From NCBI RefSeq assembly GCF_000980815.1, contig NZ_CP011311.1:1317815-1381814 (forward strand): a stretch of DNA of 64,000 bases. Direction: 5' to 3'. Below the pieces are notes generated by a model. The model did no database searches, had not been told where the DNA came from, and saw nothing but the letters and a program-made list of their open reading frames with translations. How positions within the stretch are numbered: position 1 is the first letter of the stretch; each line of letters opens with the position of its first letter. A program made the translations under genes and the position numbers. Shown in pieces: positions 63,109 through 64,000 of this stretch. Origin of the DNA: Corynebacterium camporealensis. Its GTDB lineage: Bacteria; Actinomycetota; Actinomycetes; Mycobacteriales; Mycobacteriaceae.

Positions 63109-63774
63109 GTGCGCTCACTCGTATTAGTTACTGCCGGTTTGTCCACTCCGTCGACCACGCGCCAGCTTGGCGATGCCCTCGTGGACGCCACCACCGCACA
63201 CATCAGCGCCCGCGGCGAAGGTGTGGACGTCACCGTCATCGAACTGCGTGACTTAGCAGCAGAGCTTGCCGATGCCATGACCAACTGGACTGCCGCCACC
63301 CCGCAGCTGGATGCCGCCAAACGCGCACTATCGACTGCCGATGGTCTTATTGCAGTCACCCCGGTCTTCCAGGGCAGCTACTCCGGACTATTCAAGATGT
63401 TCTTCGACACCCTAGAGCCCGACGCGCTTGACGAGCTGCCCACCATGATTGCTGCCACCGGTGGTTCGAGCCGTCACGCACTCGTGCTCGACTATGCGCT
63501 ACGGCCTCTCCTCAGCTACCTGCATGCCGTCGTGGTTCCGACCGGCATCTTTCAGGCAACCGAAGACTTTGGCACCGTCGAAGGCGAGCGCACTCGCCAG
63601 CGCATCACCCGTGCTGCACGCCAGCTTGCCGATGGCATGGTCACCCCCACCGATCGCGTCGCCGGAATGAACGGCGCCGACGAACAGCCCCGCCGCACCG
63701 GACTCGATGTGGAAGAAGACTTCGTCCCCTTCAACCAGCTGCTGCATGGCCACAATGGTGAGACCAAAGACTAA
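63109..63774 (+). CDS. FMN reductase, CE1759 family
   Basis: The 221-residue flavodoxin-fold protein has the flavin-binding loop TAGLSTPSTTRQLGDAL near the N terminus and TPVFQGSYSGLFKMFFD near residues 83-99, typical of NAD(P)H-dependent FMN reductases. It very likely supplies reduced FMN to the monooxygenase encoded 10 nt upstream. The start is GTG with AAGGAG 6 nt upstream, lying partly in the previous gene's stop region. Confidence 0.85.
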   Translation: MRSLVLVTAGLSTPSTTRQLGDALVDATTAHISARGEGVDVTVIELRDLAAELADAMTNWTAATPQLDAAKRALSTADGLIAVTPVFQGSYSGLFKMFFDTLEPDALDELPTMIAATGGSSRHALVLDYALRPLLSYLHAVVVPTGIFQATEDFGTVEGERTRQRITRAARQLADGMVTPTDRVAGMNGADEQPRRTGLDVEEDFVPFNQLLHGHNGETKD

Positions 63775-63842
63775 AACAAAGACGCCAACGGCTTAATCCA
63801 AGCCCGTCACCACTGGCTGCTACATGTGACGCAGGTTATGCG

Positions 63843-63848
63843 TACAAT
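63843..63848 (+). promoter_or_regulatory. Candidate -10 element of sdaA
   Basis: TACAAT matches the consensus well and lies 41 nt before the sdaA start, with TG 2 nt further upstream. It predicts a start near 63855. Confidence 0.5.
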
Positions 63849-63889
63849 GCGGGATTAGTCCCTTCCCTCGCAGAAAGGCAGTACTTTCT

Positions 63890-64000
63890 ATGACGATTAG
63901 TGTCACGGATATCTTTTCCATCGGCATCGGCCCGTCGTCCTCGCACACCGTTGGGCCCATGCGGGCGGCGAAAGCATTCTGTGAATCGCTACCCGAGTTC
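63890..64000 (+). CDS. sdaA: L-serine ammonia-lyase, iron-sulfur type (3'-truncated by window end)
   Basis: Only the first 37 codons are inside the window. They read [30 protein letters not shown], the strongly conserved start of single-chain iron-sulfur serine dehydratases, which turn serine into pyruvate and ammonia. SSSHTVGPM is the substrate-binding signature. The ATG has AGAAAGG 11-12 nt upstream. The 115-nt gap before it and its own -10 suggest a separate unit. Confidence 0.9.
   Translation, partial: MTISVTDIFSIGIGPSSSHTVGPMRAAKAFCESLPEF

Overview
The window is a chromosomal housekeeping segment of a high-GC actinobacterium, almost certainly a Corynebacterium. The order qor-ctaB / tkt-tal-zwf-opcA-pgl / secG-tpiA-pgk-gap / whiA-yvcK-rapZ-uvrC / rib operon / rpe-rsmB-fmt-def-priA-metK-coaBC / rpoZ-gmk-mihF / pyrF-carB-carA-pyrC-pyrB-pyrR / nusB-efp-pepQ / aro genes / alaS-rarA-aspS matches the Corynebacterium glutamicum chromosome. 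Actinobacterial markers (mIHF, WhiA, OpcA, a PriA without helicase motifs, many GTG/TTG starts) agree. The species cannot be named from the sequence alone. I see no phage, insertion sequence, plasmid, CRISPR array, tRNA or rRNA gene.

Layout. 1-825: 3' part of a quinone oxidoreductase gene, convergent with ctaB (heme O synthase). 2165-8763 (+): pentose phosphate operon tkt-tal-zwf-opcA-pgl. 8835-12349 (-): gap-pgk-tpiA-secG. 12710-30398 (-): a long run read from high to low coordinates: coaBC, metK, priA, def, fmt, rsmB, rpe, ribD, ribE, ribBA, ribH, a membrane PH-domain protein, uvrC, rapZ, yvcK, whiA. 30519-31759 (-): mihF-gmk-rpoZ. 32021-40343 (-): pyrR-pyrB-pyrC-carA-carB-pyrF, the pathway from carbamoyl phosphate to UMP except dihydroorotate dehydrogenase and orotate phosphoribosyltransferase. 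40484-42891 (+): an SRPBCC-epimerase fusion protein and two YbjN-like proteins. 43007-59743 (-): aspS, a phosphotransferase, rarA, alaS, ruvX, mltG, aroE, a prepilin-peptidase-like gene, aroC, aroK, aroB, aroQ, pepQ, efp, nusB. 60167-64000 (+): pitA, a luciferase-like monooxygenase with its partner FMN reductase, and the 5' end of sdaA.

The genes mostly serve central carbon flow (pentose phosphate, triose phosphates), cofactors (riboflavin, SAM, CoA, heme O), pyrimidine and shikimate synthesis, and translation (AlaS, AspS, EF-P, Fmt, Def, RsmB, NusB). Most of the interest is regulatory: a McbR-type operator before metK, a candidate PyrR-binding hairpin next to the pyrR ribosome binding site, a hairpin with a T-rich tail between gap and pgk, a possibly leaderless coaBC transcript, overlapping divergent promoters at pyrR, and several long perfect palindromes. 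No clearly new multi-gene system stands out. The least understood loci are the YbjN pair, the SRPBCC-epimerase fusion, the phosphotransferase next to rarA, the lone prepilin peptidase among aro genes, and the monooxygenase/FMN reductase pair behind a perfect 10-bp inverted repeat.
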